The notes under the pieces were generated by a model. The model did not search any database. It was not told the DNA's origin and worked only from the letters and a program-made list of their open reading frames with translations. The position numbers and the translations under genes are program-made. A stretch of DNA of 48,655 nucleotides from Promethearchaeota archaeon (GTDB taxonomy: Archaea; Asgardarchaeota; Lokiarchaeia; Sigynarchaeales; SOKP01), in NCBI GenBank assembly GCA_030605085.1, contig JAUWBH010000017.1, positions 1 to 48,655 of the forward strand, in the 5' to 3' direction. The number at the start of each line of letters is the position of its first letter. Positions within the stretch are counted from its first letter, which is position 1. Below, in pieces: positions 22,963-31,252 of the stretch.

Positions 22963-25269
22963 TCAATATCTTTCTTTTACAGGCGTTAAAATATTAAAAA
23001 ATTCAGACTTGACCTTAACCTTTGCATGGAATTTAACTAAAACTCTATTTCCTGAGAGAGTTTGGGCGTGAAAAGTGTTATAACTAGTTCCCCAACCTCT
23101 AAATGCTATTATGTCGCCTTTATTTAAATTTGAAGTATCTAATTTTGAAGAATCCTTAACTCTTAGGAACATGCCAGTTTTAACGTCATCCAAACTATTA
23201 ATGTTATGTATGCTTGAAAAGGAATAAGAACCCGCATAGTTTTCTATAATGTAATCATACAATTGCTTCAACGGGTTTTTTTTAATTTTTAATATTTCGC
23301 CTTTTATGCCTCTTTTCGCAATGAGTAATGCAGCAATAGCGTGATCCACAAAACCTTTACTTTGTACTTCGCCTATTAATTTTCCTTGTTGTAAGTGGAA
23401 TAAGGCTTCTTTAGTAGTTTTAAATTCATCTACTAAATAAATATCTGGATGTTCAAATCGCTTTTTAGCTGCATTCAGTTCTAAATCCTTAATAACACAC
23501 GAATAATCATCGCAAGGAATATTAAAATATTTAATAAAGAAATCGATTATAAAATTTGAACCAGGTCCAGCTCCAATAAAAATTTTACTTATTAATTCTT
23601 TTTGATTACCTAAAAATGTGTTTAATTCCTTATCTAGTTGTCTTTTTAAAGTATTGTGTGATCTTAGATTCTCTACAGTAGTTTTTAAATTTACATACCA
23701 AAGAGAAGGTAATTCCCCTTTTTCAATTAAACAAAAACCAAAATGTCTCGTACCTGGATCTACAGCGAGAATTATCTCATTTTGTTCAAACCTAAATAAA
23801 TGTATTTCTGCTTGCCCTTTCGAAACTTTCATTAACGAGTTAAAAAATTGTTCAAAATGTTGATTTTTAACCTGAAGGAAATAAGTATCTGTTTTTGATT
23901 GATATAAAATTTCAATATTGTATTTTTCAATTAACTGAAAGATATCGTGATAATTTTCTACTTTAACTATAACATCTTGATGGGGAACTATTTTTATAAT
24001 TTTTACTTTTTCGATGGCTTTTGCAATCGCTTGAGCTATATCGTCTTCGTTTTTTCCAGAAAAGATATCCACATGTAGTCCATCCAGGTGAAACGCTTGG
24101 TAGGCTGTAGAAGCGGCTAAAATGTCAAATAATTTTTTTTGTTGGATGCCCTCTCTTGAAACTGTTAAAACCTTTTTACATCTTGGAACAATTCTAACAG
24201 TTGCGGATTTATAATTAGCTTTACTAATTTTGTTAATTGTAATGATACCTTTTATTTTAGAACCAATTACTCTAAATTCAATCAAATCTTCAAGTCTCTC
24301 GCGTATAAAATCAAACTGTAAATCGCCTACAACTAGTAGATTTACAATCTTTCTCTCAGTATAATAATCAAAGGGAATAATTTTTTTTAAATTGTCAAGT
24401 ATTTCTAATGAGAGCCTAAATTTATTCGGATCGTTAATTTCTATAAAAAATTCCTTCCTTGGTCTAATTTCTGCTAAAGTACTATTAATATTTGGAGATA
24501 TAAATTTACCGCGATAATATTTGGTTCCTAAATCGAATTTTGGTTCAACATTTAACAATAATTGAACAATATCTCCTTCAGATGCCCTATATATTGGATT
24601 TCTTTTTAACGAATAAATAGCCTTTATTTTCACATCAACGGTAAGAAATTTATTAGGTTCAATTTCCCCCGTTAAAATCCCAATATTGATGAGATTTCCC
24701 AGACCCTTTTTATGATCAAATCCTAAGATTATAAAAGATAAATCTTCTTCAACTTTACTCCTATACCTTGTATAAATAGAAATTTTTTTAATTAAATCGT
24801 CTATACCCATAAATTTCTTGGCAGATGTTTCGATAATCGGTATTTTAGAGATGCCTAATTTATCTATTTTTTTTTGAATTTTATCAATATTAGCTGTAGG
24901 CAAATCCATTTTAGTTGCTGCCACAATAATTGGAATCTGTTTCTGTTGCGCTTTTTCAAATAGCCAATAAGTTCTCGCTTGAAAACCGTCTGCTCCCGAA
25001 ACTACTAATACTAGTAAGTCAGCAAATTCAAGACCTAAAGCAGGACTCGCTTTAAAATCTGAATGCCCCGCTGTATCCAATAAGTTTAATAATAGATTTG
25101 ATTTTTTAATTTCAAATTCTATAACTTTCAAGCTCACTGTTGTTCCGTGATCTAACTCAAAATCTAAATTATCGGGAAATTTCCCTACAATTGCCTCTAT
25201 TAACGAAGATTTTCCGTGCTGGGCATGACCAGCAATTAAAACATTAAGAACTCTGTATTTTTGTTCCAT
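22963..25269 (-). CDS. Translational-type GTPase fused to a RuvC-like domain
   Basis: A 768-residue fusion. Residues 1-165 are a GTPase of the elongation-factor class: G1 GHAQHGKSS (14-22), G2 HGTT (41-44), G3 DTAGH (65-69), G4 TKMD (119-122), G5 SAK (149-151). Residues 170-270 look like a beta-barrel domain 2; about 280-345 resembles domain III of EF-G/RF3 (VVGDLQFDFIRERLE); about 430-495 resembles an EF-G domain V/DUF1949-type fold. Residues 498-655 are RuvC/YqgF-like: LAVDPGTRHFGFCLI (D503) and a closing VDHAIAALLIA (D642). The second acidic residue of classic RuvC is not evident (FIGAGPGS), so nuclease activity is uncertain. A beta-rich domain closes the protein. I know of no named family with this architecture. 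The GTPase part probably acts on ribosomes; the partner is unknown. Confidence 0.85.
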   Translation of the reverse strand: MEQKYRVLNVLIAGHAQHGKSSLIEAIVGKFPDNLDFELDHGTTVSLKVIEFEIKKSNLLLNLLDTAGHSDFKASPALGLEFADLLVLVVSGADGFQARTYWLFEKAQQKQIPIIVAATKMDLPTANIDKIQKKIDKLGISKIPIIETSAKKFMGIDDLIKKISIYTRYRSKVEEDLSFIILGFDHKKGLGNLINIGILTGEIEPNKFLTVDVKIKAIYSLKRNPIYRASEGDIVQLLLNVEPKFDLGTKYYRGKFISPNINSTLAEIRPRKEFFIEINDPNKFRLSLEILDNLKKIIPFDYYTERKIVNLLVVGDLQFDFIRERLEDLIEFRVIGSKIKGIITINKISKANYKSATVRIVPRCKKVLTVSREGIQQKKLFDILAASTAYQAFHLDGLHVDIFSGKNEDDIAQAIAKAIEKVKIIKIVPHQDVIVKVENYHDIFQLIEKYNIEILYQSKTDTYFLQVKNQHFEQFFNSLMKVSKGQAEIHLFRFEQNEIILAVDPGTRHFGFCLIEKGELPSLWYVNLKTTVENLRSHNTLKRQLDKELNTFLGNQKELISKIFIGAGPGSNFIIDFFIKYFNIPCDDYSCVIKDLELNAAKKRFEHPDIYLVDEFKTTKEALFHLQQGKLIGEVQSKGFVDHAIAALLIAKRGIKGEILKIKKNPLKQLYDYIIENYAGSYSFSSIHNINSLDDVKTGMFLRVKDSSKLDTSNLNKGDIIAFRGWGTSYNTFHAQTLSGNRVLVKFHAKVKVKSEFFNILTPVKERY

Positions 25270-25332
25270 TTTATTCTTTAAAATGAAAAATAATATCTAA
25301 AAATTAGGAAAATCAACTAAATATAAAACTAT

Positions 25333-25719
25333 TTAATTTATTTCGCTTAAATCTCGACTCGCTATAATATTAGCATCCAATCCTAAAACATTTTCGATCA
25401 AAATGTCTCCCATTTTAATAGGCGCTTTAGTTATTGTTGTCGCAATTTTTTCTAAAACATCTATCAATCTTTCTTTCGGGATTGGCTTATCAGTTCTAAC
25501 TGGTACTAACGGTAAAAATCCATTAGAGCAACGTATAGTTGTTGTGAGTATTCTTTTGGGTTCGTAATATTCTTGTTGAGCGTATTCTAACCCTCTTTCA
25601 CACGTATGTCCTTCAAAAGTGACGTTTCCCTTGCCATCATCGTTCACCTGAATGGCACAACCAGTTGGACAAACTATACATCTTATAACCTTTACAACAC
25701 TTTGACTACTTTCTGCCAT
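25333..25719 (-). CDS. DUF1667 protein, accessory to G3P dehydrogenase-like operon
   Basis: A 128-residue protein with CIVCPTGC near residue 13-20 and HTCERGLEYA near 38-47, the cysteine pattern of DUF1667, plus the TTTIRCSNGFLPLVPVRT core. In many bacteria and archaea DUF1667 genes follow the two FAD-dependent subunits of an anaerobic glycerol-3-phosphate dehydrogenase-like complex, and exactly that order is found here, 36 bases after the FAD/NAD oxidoreductase gene. The cysteines probably bind a metal or an iron-sulfur cluster used in electron transfer. Confidence 0.85.
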   Translation of the reverse strand: MAESSQSVVKVIRCIVCPTGCAIQVNDDGKGNVTFEGHTCERGLEYAQQEYYEPKRILTTTIRCSNGFLPLVPVRTDKPIPKERLIDVLEKIATTITKAPIKMGDILIENVLGLDANIIASRDLSEIN

Positions 25720-25755
25720 GTTTTATAACATCTTAATAATTTTTTAATTAAATTT

Positions 25756-27066
25756 TTAATCTTCTTCAATTAAAACCTCTGGTCTAGGTATAACCTCAAT
25801 TTCGATCTGTTTGCAATTAGGATTGATACTATTATTTTCAAAATTAACTTTTAATTCGATCATTTCGCTTGGGATTACATAGACTTTATTTTTTTTATAT
25901 ATTAACATTTTATTTTGTTTATCTCTGAATTGAATTTGTACTCGTCTATCGGGATATTTAACTCGAAAAGTAAAAATAATATCTTTTGATAGATCGGTTC
26001 TATTGATCAAATCTGGTTTAATGTAATTAACATTCTCACCAGCAATGCATTTTATCTGTTTTTCTCTTTTAAGCTCTTTTCCATATCTCTCGTTAATGTA
26101 TTCAACAGCAAACTTTCCAGCTCTTTTTGCTTCAACTGTAACCATATCTACTAAATCGTGAACCTGAAGCACATTTCCACAGGCAAAAACACCATCAATA
26201 GTCGTTTCCAAATTATTATCTATAACAGGTGTATTGTCCGAATTTATTATTGCTCCTGCTTTTAATGTTAATTCATTCTCAGGAATTAAGCCTACCGAAA
26301 GCAATAAGGTATCGCACTCAATAAATTTCTCAGATCCTACTATTCGGTCATAGTCTTTTGTAACCTTTGCTATACTTATACCTTGAATTCGTTCCTTCCC
26401 ATGAATTTTTGTGACAGTATAGCTCAAAATAAGTGGAATATCGTAATCTTCGAGACATTGCACCTGATTTCTGATTAAACCACTCACATAAGGATTTATT
26501 TCAACTACAGCTTTAACTTTGCAACCTTCCCATGTTAATCTTCGTGCCATAATCATTCCTATATCTCCACTGCCTAAAATAACATAAGTTCTACCCGGTA
26601 AAAATCCCTCAATATTTACGAATCTTTGAGCTTGTCCCGCAGTATATATTCCAGAAGGTCTGAAACCGGGAATATTTATGGCACCTCTTGTTCTCTCTCG
26701 ACATCCCATGGCTAGAATTACCGCTTTTGTTTTTATTTCAATAAGTCCTTCTTTGTTATTAACTGCGTAAACTACTTTGTCTTCCTCATCTTTTAATATT
26801 TCAATTACCATCGTGTCCAGCCTATAAGCTATATCCAACTCTTTAGCTTCGTTGATAAATCTTTGTACATATTCAGGCCCAGTCAGTTCTTCTCCGAATT
26901 CGTGCAAACCAAATCCATTGTGTATGCATTGAAGCGTAATACCTCCTAATTCTTGATCTCGCTCCAATATTAAAACATCTAATCCTGCTTTTTTTACTAC
27001 TATTGCAGACGCTAATCCCGCCGAACCACCTCCAATTACGACCACATCTGCTTTATATTTTTTCAT
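25756..27066 (-). CDS. NAD(P)/FAD-dependent oxidoreductase, partner of G3P dehydrogenase
   Basis: A 436-residue two-dinucleotide-binding flavoprotein. The FAD Rossmann motif VVVIGGGSAGLASA is at residues 6-19, ILAMGCRERTRG near 117-128, the NAD(P) motif YVILGSGDIGMIMA near 165-178 and the closing FAD motif TIDGVFACGNVL near 285-296. Its GTP of the start overlaps the end of the upstream glycerol-3-phosphate dehydrogenase gene by four bases (ATGA), so the two are translationally coupled. Proteins like this pass electrons between the dehydrogenase subunit and NAD(P)H or a quinone-side carrier. HcnB and sarcosine-oxidase-alpha-like names are also used for the family. Confidence 0.88.
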   Translation of the reverse strand: MKKYKADVVVIGGGSAGLASAIVVKKAGLDVLILERDQELGGITLQCIHNGFGLHEFGEELTGPEYVQRFINEAKELDIAYRLDTMVIEILKDEEDKVVYAVNNKEGLIEIKTKAVILAMGCRERTRGAINIPGFRPSGIYTAGQAQRFVNIEGFLPGRTYVILGSGDIGMIMARRLTWEGCKVKAVVEINPYVSGLIRNQVQCLEDYDIPLILSYTVTKIHGKERIQGISIAKVTKDYDRIVGSEKFIECDTLLLSVGLIPENELTLKAGAIINSDNTPVIDNNLETTIDGVFACGNVLQVHDLVDMVTVEAKRAGKFAVEYINERYGKELKREKQIKCIAGENVNYIKPDLINRTDLSKDIIFTFRVKYPDRRVQIQFRDKQNKMLIYKKNKVYVIPSEMIELKVNFENNSINPNCKQIEIEVIPRPEVLIEED

Positions 27067-28538
27067 TCTTCGCCCTTACCTCCTTGAATCTTTTCTAAAA
27101 TAAGGTCCTTTGTATTTCCAATTAAGTAATTCGAGTCTTCGCCTTTTTTAGTAATTTCTTTGTAAGGTAAATTCAGCTCTCTCGATAATATCTCGATTAC
27201 CCTCTGACGACAAAAGCCACCTTGGCAGCGTCCCATTCCAGGGCGACATCGAAATTTTACCCCATCTACTGTAGTTGCACCAACAGGTGCGTGGATTGCA
27301 TCTAGAATTTCCCGTTCTGGAATAGTTTCGCATCGACAGATTATTTTACCCCATGTAGGATCTCCCATTATCTTGTTATCCAGTTCTTCCTTCGTGAAAT
27401 CTTTAAATCGTTCAGGTTTTGGTCGGTACGGATTGTAATCTTCCTTAACTTTCATAGCAACACCTAATAACTCTAAAAAAGATTCTACTTTTTCGGCGAT
27501 AGCAAAACAAGCTGTTAATCCTGGAGACATAATACCTGCCACATTAATAAAACCATAAACATCTGTATTATCAATAATAAAATCGTGCGTATCAGACACG
27601 GCTCTTAATCCAGCAAAATTTCTAATTGAACTCCTTGCTGGAATATTAGGCACTAACTTTGCAGCTCCTTCCAATGTTTCTTTCAATCCGGCTGTAGTAG
27701 TTGCTATATCCTCTTTATCAGTGATATTCTGCGCATTTGGTCCAATAAAAGTATTCCCATGTAAAGTAGGACAGATCAATATTCCTTTGGATACTTGTGT
27801 AGGTGTAGGGAAAATAATTTTATTCAAATGAAACGCATTCCTATCAAATAAAATATATTCTCCCTTTCTAGGCATAATTGAAAAATAATCTAATCCTAGC
27901 ATTTTTGAAATTTCTGCAGCGTGAAGTCCAGCTGCGTTAATGGCATTATGAGATTTAAATTCTTCTCCTCTAATTGTTTTTACAATAAAGGTATAATCTT
28001 GATGTTTTATTTTTATAACTTCTTGACTTCGGAAAAACTTTACTCCGTTCATAGCAGCATTTTCAGCCAATGCGAAAGTTAATTCGTAAGGACTCGCGAT
28101 TCCTGCAGTAGGAGCGTGTAAAGCGCCAACTGCATCGTCTGTTAAAGCAGGTTCCATATGTTTAATTCTTTCTTTATCAAGTATCAGTTCTAAACTTAGA
28201 ACACCATCCTCATTTCCTTTTTTTCTCAAATCCTCCAAATCTTTAATCTGTTCGTCTTCTATAGCCACTACAAGTGAACCAATTCGCTGAAATGGAAAAT
28301 TTAACTCTTCCCAAGCTTGTGTATATAATTTATTCCCTCTTATACTAAGATGACGCCTTACATATTTTCTCTCGGCAGCGTAACCTCCATGTATAACACC
28401 CGAATTTGCTTTAGTAGTTCCACAAGCTATGTCTGCCTCTTTTTCTAAAAGAGCAATCTTGAGATCGTATTTTGAAAGCGTACGGGCGATACAACAGCCA
28501 ATAACTCCGCCGCCGATAATTAATACATCGTATTTCAA
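27063..28538 (-). CDS. FAD-dependent glycerol-3-phosphate dehydrogenase-like protein with BFD [2Fe-2S] domain
   Basis: A 491-residue flavoprotein of the GlpA/DAO type. The N-terminal FAD motif is VLIIGGGVIGCCIA (residues 5-18), followed by GTTKANSGVIHGGY and, near 320-345, INVAGIMSPGLTA. Residues about 395-455 form a BFD-type [2Fe-2S] domain with IICRCE and FRCRPGMGRCQGGFC. GlpA oxidises sn-glycerol-3-phosphate to dihydroxyacetone phosphate, feeding electrons to partner subunits; related enzymes oxidise 2-hydroxyglutarate. The operon order GlpA-like, FAD/NAD oxidoreductase, DUF1667 supports G3P. In an archaeon, G3P handling bears on lipid glycerol stereochemistry or glycerol catabolism. The symbol glpA would be reasonable, but substrate is unproven. 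Confidence 0.85.
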   Translation of the reverse strand: MKYDVLIIGGGVIGCCIARTLSKYDLKIALLEKEADIACGTTKANSGVIHGGYAAERKYVRRHLSIRGNKLYTQAWEELNFPFQRIGSLVVAIEDEQIKDLEDLRKKGNEDGVLSLELILDKERIKHMEPALTDDAVGALHAPTAGIASPYELTFALAENAAMNGVKFFRSQEVIKIKHQDYTFIVKTIRGEEFKSHNAINAAGLHAAEISKMLGLDYFSIMPRKGEYILFDRNAFHLNKIIFPTPTQVSKGILICPTLHGNTFIGPNAQNITDKEDIATTTAGLKETLEGAAKLVPNIPARSSIRNFAGLRAVSDTHDFIIDNTDVYGFINVAGIMSPGLTACFAIAEKVESFLELLGVAMKVKEDYNPYRPKPERFKDFTKEELDNKIMGDPTWGKIICRCETIPEREILDAIHAPVGATTVDGVKFRCRPGMGRCQGGFCRQRVIEILSRELNLPYKEITKKGEDSNYLIGNTKDLILEKIQGGKGEE

Positions 28539-28678
28539 TTGATTGTCGACCTTTTAAATATAAAATTAAAATTCAAAAAACTAAACCCATAATTCTAATT
28601 ATAAAAGATTTAGATCTTTTTAAAATTTATTTTAATAGGGGTTATTTTGTGGTTGTTAAGGTCAGAATTTAGGGAGAA

Positions 28679-28707
28679 ATATCATCCAGAAAATTATTAA
28701 AAATGTT
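28679..28707. repeat. 29-bp repeat flanking the GTPase-G3P dehydrogenase block, copy 2
   Basis: Second copy of the element at 22869-22897, in the 308-bp intergenic stretch upstream of the glycerol-3-phosphate dehydrogenase-like operon. That stretch (28539-28846) otherwise shows only AT-rich sequence and the promoter side of the operon. Confidence 0.7.
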
Positions 28708-28846
28708 AAAATTGTTTATTAAAATTCCCTCTCTCCCTCCATTTAAATAGGAATAACGAGTTATTTTAACAAAACTACAAATAATCTTCTTTTATGACTT
28801 TTTATTATTCAAAAAATTAAAAAGTCGGATTCTTTTTAAGTAAACC

Positions 28847-29155
28847 TTATAGAAGAAAGAAAAGGAGCATCCACACCAAATTGAATACGATCATTGAAAC
28901 TATTAACGCCTTTGTTACTGGATTTGATATCGTATTTTTTAGCGACTTGTTCACTTTTAGTTCAAGCTCTCCTCTTAACAAGTTATCAACGGAGCTAATA
29001 TTGTAATTAGGATTTAAATAATCTTTATTGAGATGAATTGAGCCTAAAAATCGCGGTCTTGAAATGTTTTTAATAGCATTATCTAATTCCTTTGAAGATA
29101 ACAAATTTATTGTTACTTTTTCCTCTACTTCCTTATTAAAATCAGTCGGCTTCAT
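28847..29155 (-). CDS. Small tail-anchored protein, unknown
   Basis: A 102-residue protein with a charged N-terminal 80 residues and one C-terminal transmembrane helix (ALIVSMIVFNLVWMLLFFLL, to the last residue), so it is probably tail-anchored facing the cytoplasm. I recognise no family. It stands alone between the glycerol-3-phosphate dehydrogenase operon and the 7TM-longin cluster. Confidence 0.55.
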   Translation of the reverse strand: MKPTDFNKEVEEKVTINLLSSKELDNAIKNISRPRFLGSIHLNKDYLNPNYNISSVDNLLRGELELKVNKSLKNTISNPVTKALIVSMIVFNLVWMLLFFLL

Positions 29156-29353
29156 TTATATTCTATCTATATTAATTTTTATATACAATTATTTAATAAG
29201 CAATATATATTATTAATTTTTTCCCATTTTAAAATAAAAAAAAGTCTTGAATTAAAGCCAATTAAAAATTATTAAATAAGTACATATATAAATAACTAAA
29301 TACAATTTTTCCAACTTCTGACAGAATCTAATGGTCTTAAATAACTTTTGAAT

Positions 29354-29413
29354 TTAAAGTAGCCAGACAGTCTCAAAAACCATCCCGATAAATACTACAT
29401 CATTAAAAACCAT
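29354..29413 (-). pseudogene. Remnant of the 5' end of a 7TM gene
   Basis: From an ATG at 29413 the minus strand reads MVFNDVVFIGMVFETVWLL and stops. The first 16 residues match the start of the 7TM protein at 29863-30618 (MVYNDIVFIGMVFETV). The upstream flanking sequence also matches, so this is a truncated copy left by a duplication. Confidence 0.75.
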
Positions 29414-29534
29414 ATACAAAAGTAATTAAAATAGTTATTTATATATTGATTTTTCCCGACGATAAGAATTGAAAAATCACGCAATTATGGAGGCAAAAAA
29501 GTTTTTTCTGATTGAGAAAAAGAAAAAGATAATT
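29366..29534. repeat. About 170-bp duplicated segment (7TM gene start plus upstream region), copy 1
   Basis: Closely similar to 30571-30741, which covers the start of the intact 7TM gene and the intergenic region up to the longin gene. Shared stretches include gacagtctcaaaaaccat, ttgatttttcccgacgataa and tttttctgattgagaaaaag. Confidence 0.8.
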
Positions 29535-29636
29535 TTTAGTCTATCACTTTAATTATTATATCCTAATATTAAAAATACAATTATAATTATTAATTTTTTC
29601 CGATTATCAATATGATTAAAAAGAAGAATAAAACAA

Positions 29637-29680
29637 TTACCAAAAGATGTTTTAAAATTTTTTAACTGTCTCTTTTAAAA
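29637..29680 (-). pseudogene. Remnant of the 3' end of a longin-like gene
   Basis: The minus strand reads KETVKKF, a stop, then NIFW and a stop, matching ETIKKFQKAFW at the end of the intact longin-like gene (30741-31154). It shows that a second longin copy once stood here. Confidence 0.55.
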
Positions 29681-29797
29681 GTTTTTTGAACTACTCCTTC
29701 CTGAAGGAGATTCTTTCTTCACGGAAAATAGCCTGCATGAATTCCGAAAAATTTCAGCAGGTCTTGTTTCATCTCCAAAGGGTTGATTTCCCACCAC
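29675..29797 (-). mobile_element. Remnant of IS200/IS605-family tnpB 3' end
   Basis: A stop-bounded minus-strand frame reads VVGNQPFGDETRPAEIF... and ends SVKKESPSGRSSSKNF. That is the typical C-terminal tail of transposon protein TnpB. A perfect hairpin, as found at the right end of IS200/IS605 elements, overlaps it. No catalytic part of TnpB and no TnpA are present, so this is a dead fragment, possibly still coding part of an omega-RNA-like sequence. Confidence 0.65.
29694..29709. mobile_element. Right-end-type hairpin of the IS200/IS605 remnant
   Basis: ctccttc and gaaggag form a 7-bp stem with a 2-base gap (effectively a 4-nt loop). In IS200/IS605 elements a subterminal hairpin like this is bound by TnpA at the right end. 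Confidence 0.55.
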
Positions 29798-29862
29798 TCA
29801 AGCGATAGTATCATTATTAATAAGGAAGTTGCTTGCTTTCATGGCAAATAAAATCTTTTAAA

Positions 29863-30618
29863 TCATTCTTCTCTGCTTTTAGGTTTAAGATATCCAATGT
29901 AAGCAAAAAAAAGTCCTATAATTACGCAAATCCATGCAAGAAAATAAAAAATAGTAAAATGTGGGCTTCCCATTAATACCAATATCCGATCGATTAAAAA
30001 ATTTAATACAACTATAATGAAACTTAAGGACATCAGTCCTAAAGACAATATTTTTTTTTTAATAAAAGGATCGGTAGAATTTTTATAACTCATAATAGCT
30101 TTCACCATAAAAGAGATATTTATTATAGCGACAAGTAAGAACATAAAGAAAAAATTATAAGCATCTAAAGATGTATTACCTCGTTCGTATATAAATGTAG
30201 AAAAGAAAAGAGTAAAGCCAGCATATATTGAAAATATTACTTTTTGAGCTTTACTAGTTCTTTCCTCAAATACATTTACTTTAAAAATATACAAAAAAAT
30301 TACGGACAATACTAAAAAATCAAGAGCAATTCTAAAGTCTACAATTCTCAGAAGAATCCAATACATTGGTGTATTTGGATACCTCGCGTTAGGATCATTA
30401 TATATATATTCAATATCAGTTGTTAAGACAATAATCTTCGAAAGCCACGAAAAAACAATTCCAAGAGTAATATTCAAAAAAATCAAAAATAAATATAATG
30501 TAAGTCGATTTTTCAATTCTATATATTTCTTTAAAACTAAAATCAATAATATTAACGCAATTCCTATAATGACAGTCTCAAAAACCATTCCGATAAATAC
30601 TATATCATTATAAACCAT
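29863..30618 (-). CDS. Seven-helix membrane protein, copy B
   Basis: A 251-residue protein with exactly seven hydrophobic helices (about residues 5-28, 38-63, 90-116, 123-144, 152-176, 186-212, 220-245) and short loops, so the N-terminus probably faces outside. The loop after helix 2 carries a short Tyr/Pro-rich segment. It is a clear paralogue of the protein at 31253-32002 (shared FETVIIG/FELIIIV start, TLYLFLIFL, SWLSK, LLRIV/FLRIV, IFYFLAW/IFYFLGW ends). It has no kinase, HAMP or other cytoplasmic output domain. A longin-like gene lies 122 bases upstream on the same strand. A receptor or sensor role is a guess from topology. Confidence 0.75.
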   Translation of the reverse strand: MVYNDIVFIGMVFETVIIGIALILLILVLKKYIELKNRLTLYLFLIFLNITLGIVFSWLSKIIVLTTDIEYIYNDPNARYPNTPMYWILLRIVDFRIALDFLVLSVIFLYIFKVNVFEERTSKAQKVIFSIYAGFTLFFSTFIYERGNTSLDAYNFFFMFLLVAIINISFMVKAIMSYKNSTDPFIKKKILSLGLMSLSFIIVVLNFLIDRILVLMGSPHFTIFYFLAWICVIIGLFFAYIGYLKPKSREE

Positions 30619-30741
30619 ATAAAAAAGTAATTAAAATAGTTATTTATATATTGATTTTTCCCGACGATAAGAATATGAAAAATCATACAATTAAGTGGAT
30701 GCAACAAAGTTTTTTCTGATTGAGAAAAAGAAAAAGGTAAT
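30571..30741. repeat. About 170-bp duplicated segment, copy 2
   Basis: Start of the 7TM gene plus its upstream region, duplicated at 29366-29534. Conservation of the non-coding part suggests the duplication is recent or that the region holds promoter elements. Confidence 0.8.
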
Positions 30742-31154
30742 TACCAAAAGGCTTTTTGAAATTTCTTGATGGTCTCTTCTAATGATTCCACAATCTCAGT
30801 TTCAAATTCAGAAAACATGCTGATATCACCACCGTCCCATGTTTCTAACTGTGATTCGTACACTTCGAAGAATTTCTCTTCAATAGAGCGGAGTTCTTCA
30901 ATGACCCTTTTTTCCTTAATCTTTTTTGAAGAGTTGCAAACAAATAGAAACTTGCTACTTTTAATAATTGTAAACCTAATTGAACTTAATTCAAAACTCG
31001 TTAGACCTCCACTAATTAATTCTTGCGCAAATGAGTTTAATGCGGTCATAAGTGCTCCAAATAATTGCTCATTAACTTTTGGGTCAAAAACTCGACTAAA
31101 TACAACTATACCACTCTCAGAAAGAATCCACAAATCCTGCAATACTTTTACCAT
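30741..31154 (-). CDS. Longin/roadblock-superfamily domain protein
   Basis: A 137-residue protein that starts VLQDLWILSESGIVVFSRVF, a typical opening of longin and related roadblock-like folds (two strands with a gly turn), followed by a helix NEQLFGALMTALNSFAQEL, strands SFELSSIRFTIIKS and FLFVCNSS, and a long C-terminal helix. In eukaryotes such domains bind small GTPases or act in vesicle traffic; Asgard archaea encode many. It lies between two 7TM paralogues on the same strand, 98 bases after one gene's stop and 122 before the next. Coupling of a membrane protein to small-GTPase control is an inference. Confidence 0.75.
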   Translation of the reverse strand: MVKVLQDLWILSESGIVVFSRVFDPKVNEQLFGALMTALNSFAQELISGGLTSFELSSIRFTIIKSSKFLFVCNSSKKIKEKRVIEELRSIEEKFFEVYESQLETWDGGDISMFSEFETEIVESLEETIKKFQKAFW

Positions 31155-31252
31155 AGGTAATCCCCATTATTTTAGTTAAATAATTAATGACCCTTAATAC
31201 TTATAAAAACTAACAAACTTATAAATTTGTCCTTGAAACTATTACTTTGAAC

